Shown: piece after piece, positions 61,491-64,000 of the stretch | Layout: every line of letters begins with the position of its first letter | Position numbering within the stretch: position 1 is the first letter of the stretch | Source of the DNA: Sclerurus mexicanus | Taxonomy: Eukaryota > Chordata > Aves > Passeriformes > Furnariidae | Direction: 5' to 3' | NCBI GenBank assembly: GCA_013396755.1 | Contig: VWZF01006750.1 | Coordinates: 4,853,052-4,917,051, forward strand | Length of the DNA: 64,000 nt | Notes under the pieces: generated by a model | The model's database searches: none | Told to the model about the DNA's origin: nothing | Seen by the model: the letters and a program-made list of their open reading frames with translations, nothing else | Translations under genes and position numbers: made by a program

Positions 61491-64000
61491 CATTTGATCT
61501 TCCAGCTGCCTGGTATGGTCAGCATGGCTGGCAGCTCTCTTTTTATATATCTTTGCAGAAAATAGGACTCTGTCTCAGAGTCCACAGAGTGGACAGAGGT
61601 CTCAGAATTAAGTCTGACTTTCAATGTCTTTCCAGATCAGGTAATGATCTGGATCTTGTTCCCCTTCTCTCAACCCTTTTCTTGGCTTTTCTCATTTACC
61701 CTGACCTTCAGAGCTGTAATAAGAAGGGACTTGAAAGTGGAATATGTTCCCTTATCTATTGGCTGTATCCCAAGAGAGCAGAGCTGCCTGGGAACACAGG
61801 CTTTATGGGGTACCAGGGTATTAAATATTTATTACATAACGTGCAACCTATTCATCATAAAGGCCTTCTTTCCTTCCTGTCTCCCTTTCCACCTTTTTTT
61901 CACTCCTAATAAAATTGCTCGGCTACAAACAGGAAAATCGGAACTTAAAGTAAGCCTTACTGCTTTTCGTGTTATTGGCAGGGAACAAACTGTTGTCAAT
62001 AACAAAGCAGAAGGATATCAGGAGGACTTTTTTTCCCTCATATGCAGTGTACAGTGCACAGGAGTTTTTTCCTATGGATTCTGTATCGGTTTTTCCCCTT
62101 ACTGTTTGCAACAAAACAGGGAAATGAGATTAAAAATTCAATACTGAATGCAAACGGGCCATGTAGATTATACTTTGTTTAGTGGTGCTTCATGTTTACT
62201 TTACCGATACAACATTTCCAGACATTATCCCCCTCTGGTATAATAAATAAATATTATCTTTAAAATAGAAGCCTTACATCACTGCATACGTAATAGGTCC
62301 GAAAACACGGACACTTTGTAATCACCATAAATAACACAGTCATTATAGATATCGAGCTGCCCATCAAGTAGTTAGCTTTCACATGAGAGAAAGATGAAGA
62401 GTGAGAACTTGTTGACCCAAATCCCACCTGTAAAAGCACCATCTCCATAGACTGTGAGGAAATGGAAGTTCTCTAAAAGAAATACCAGATTTTTCTTTGA
62501 GGTTCACTTACTTCTCAATCTTCTATCTGTTCTCTAAATAAACAAATAAATTAAATCATTCCATAAACAATAGAGAAAGCAAATGCACCTATTTGTAGAC
62601 ATATTTTTAGTTTCGGGAGGAAAAGAATAGCAGTTAATCCAAACTGGGCACAAATAAGGATTTCTGAGTCAGGGTCCAGTCTGCCACCTAACTGGAGAGC
62701 ACTGGAAGTTGGGACTAAGACTCACTGGGACAAATGAGTAGTCTCCTTTTACCACTTACCCTCAATTCCAGGTGTTTCCATTGCAGCACTGTCAGTCAGG
62801 GGGTTTAATTTTGAGAAATGGAAAATATCAACAAATTAGACCACATCCCTTCTAAAGTCAATTAAAAAGACAGTTAAATAATTCAGTGTAGTGAAGTTCT
62901 CAAAATGCAAAAAAAAAGGAGTTTAAATGACTACTTCTTTTTCATCTCTGTAAATCATGGAGGATTTTTCATAAGTTCATCTCCAAGCCTCCAATTCTGC
63001 AAGATCTACTTTTCTGTGCTCTCTGATGACTCTTTAGCTGCTAATAATAGGAAAATCATTCTCACAGCATTACAGGCACAATCCTAGAACAGTCACAACC
63101 CATCTCTGGCTAAGCAAGTGACTTGTAAAGGTGCTGAGTATATAGCTGATTTTTCTCCATTTGCTGGCCAAACTGGCAAATTACTATTGAAGTGGAAGAA
63201 TATTAGCAAGAAATGTAGCCTGACAAAAAGACTGAGCCTAGTGATCTGCAGATCTCGCATTCAGAGAAAAGCTTTTTTATATTTATTCTCGCTTGCTATG
63301 ATAGGAAGTGACTCTCTATATATTAACTGTATGAAGTAACAAAATGAATTTTCATGTCATGGAAAGGATGTCTTCTTTTCTACTGAAATTACTCTCCCTA
63401 CTGTTTCCCTAGTGCAATACTCATTTGTGTTCTGTTTCACACCAAGCTCTAAGAAGCAAATGCTCCTTTGAAAGAGACAGGTTCTTTATTCTTCCAATCT
63501 GGGATGTTATGCAGAAAGAGATTTTGAATTTTCAGTGTGTAGCTACTGGTTGACTTACTAATTCAGCACATCTGTGGTGAATACCTGGGCCAGAACCAGC
63601 TTTGCTGTGTAGACCTGAATCTTTTCAGATATGAAGTTTGCACTTTGATCAATTCCAGCATGGTTTTAGACCCTCTGGCCTCAAACACCAGACATGAGAT
63701 GAGATTAAAGGTGGTAAAGGACAGCATACTGTAGTAGTTGTTATTTTTCTCGCAACAGCTGAGCGAATTATAAAAGCAATGTGAAATTAGATGGAATAGC
63801 AGCAAAGAAAGGTAAAAGATTTCCTCTCAAGATTTTCCAAGAATAACTTTGAAAGCAACCTTTAGTTTCTTCTTGTGTAAAGGGGCTCATTTGGGAGCCT
63901 ATGGGAGACCAACAGTCTAATTAAGGTATAATTTTCCTCATTTAGTTAAACAGCTGTGTCCCACTATGAGACTGATTTATTTTAAACTAGTTTGGCTGGA
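61491..64000. other. Unique non-coding sequence, right edge
   Basis: Contains the longest open frame of the window (61644-62147, 167 codons, +). It lacks any recognisable domain and is of the length chance predicts. The part at 61900-62350 is repeat-free and AT-rich yet keeps several CpGs (GCTCGG, TTTTCGTG, ACCGATAC, ATACGTAA, TCCGAAAACACGG, ATATCGAGC). It also contains CATGTTTACTTT (forkhead-like). It may be a conserved non-coding element, but this is not demonstrable from one sequence. Confidence 0.55.

Noticed and set aside
61644..62147. Longest open frame in the window, 167 codons, plus strand
   Set aside because: With roughly one stop per 20 codons, about one frame of this length is expected by chance over six frames of 64 kb. 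There is no domain, no coherent composition and no exon boundary.

Overview
This window looks like vertebrate, most probably avian, nuclear DNA that is intronic or intergenic. The case for a bird is indirect. Nearly all recognisable repeats are fragments of the CR1 LINE family (chicken repeat 1), on both strands and with typical CR1 3' ends such as ATTCTRTGATT. There is one probable ERV-type LTR remnant. I see no Alu-, B1- or L1-like sequence. The rest is single-copy, fairly AT-rich DNA with short homopolymer and microsatellite tracts. It is not bacterial: there is no dense coding, no operon, no ribosome-binding-site pattern and no CRISPR array. I cannot name the locus or species.

I found no intact protein-coding gene. 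The longest open frames (167 codons at 61644-62147 and 156 codons at 57120-57590) are about what chance gives in 64 kb. They have no domain I recognise and no exon-like boundaries. The only coding-derived sequence I can support is two decayed pieces of CR1 ORF2. One, at 41250-41690, keeps the FADD active-site box of reverse transcriptase. The other, at 26836-27090, covers the ORF2 C-terminus. A few places have well-formed splice-acceptor and donor pairs (150-218, 12739-12767, 24146-24375, 49332-49657 on +; 56422-56508 on -). They are listed as weak exon candidates only.

Layout: 1-1.4 kb unique sequence; 1.4-1.68 kb LTR-like module with a TATA box; 1.7-18.76 kb unique sequence with one CR1 3' end near 6.5 kb; 18763-19384 assembly gap (622 N) between poly-A and poly-pyrimidine; 19.4-26.3 kb unique, with a perfect 33-bp tandem duplication at 20.9 kb. 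The most distinctive part is 26.29-27.62 kb: a minus-strand CR1, then a plus-strand CR1 ending in seven copies of a CpG-containing 10-bp unit, then a CpG-dense block with three CTCF-like motifs. 27.6-39.5 kb is unique, AT-rich and possibly regulatory near 37.1-37.7 kb. CR1 fragments follow at 39.5, 41.3, 56.8, 59.3 and probably 61.4 kb in otherwise unique DNA.

No set of genes works together here. The best leads are regulatory or structural: the 27.3-27.6 kb CpG/CTCF-like cluster and its odd CR1 tail, and a few candidate exons and conserved elements that need comparative or RNA data to settle.
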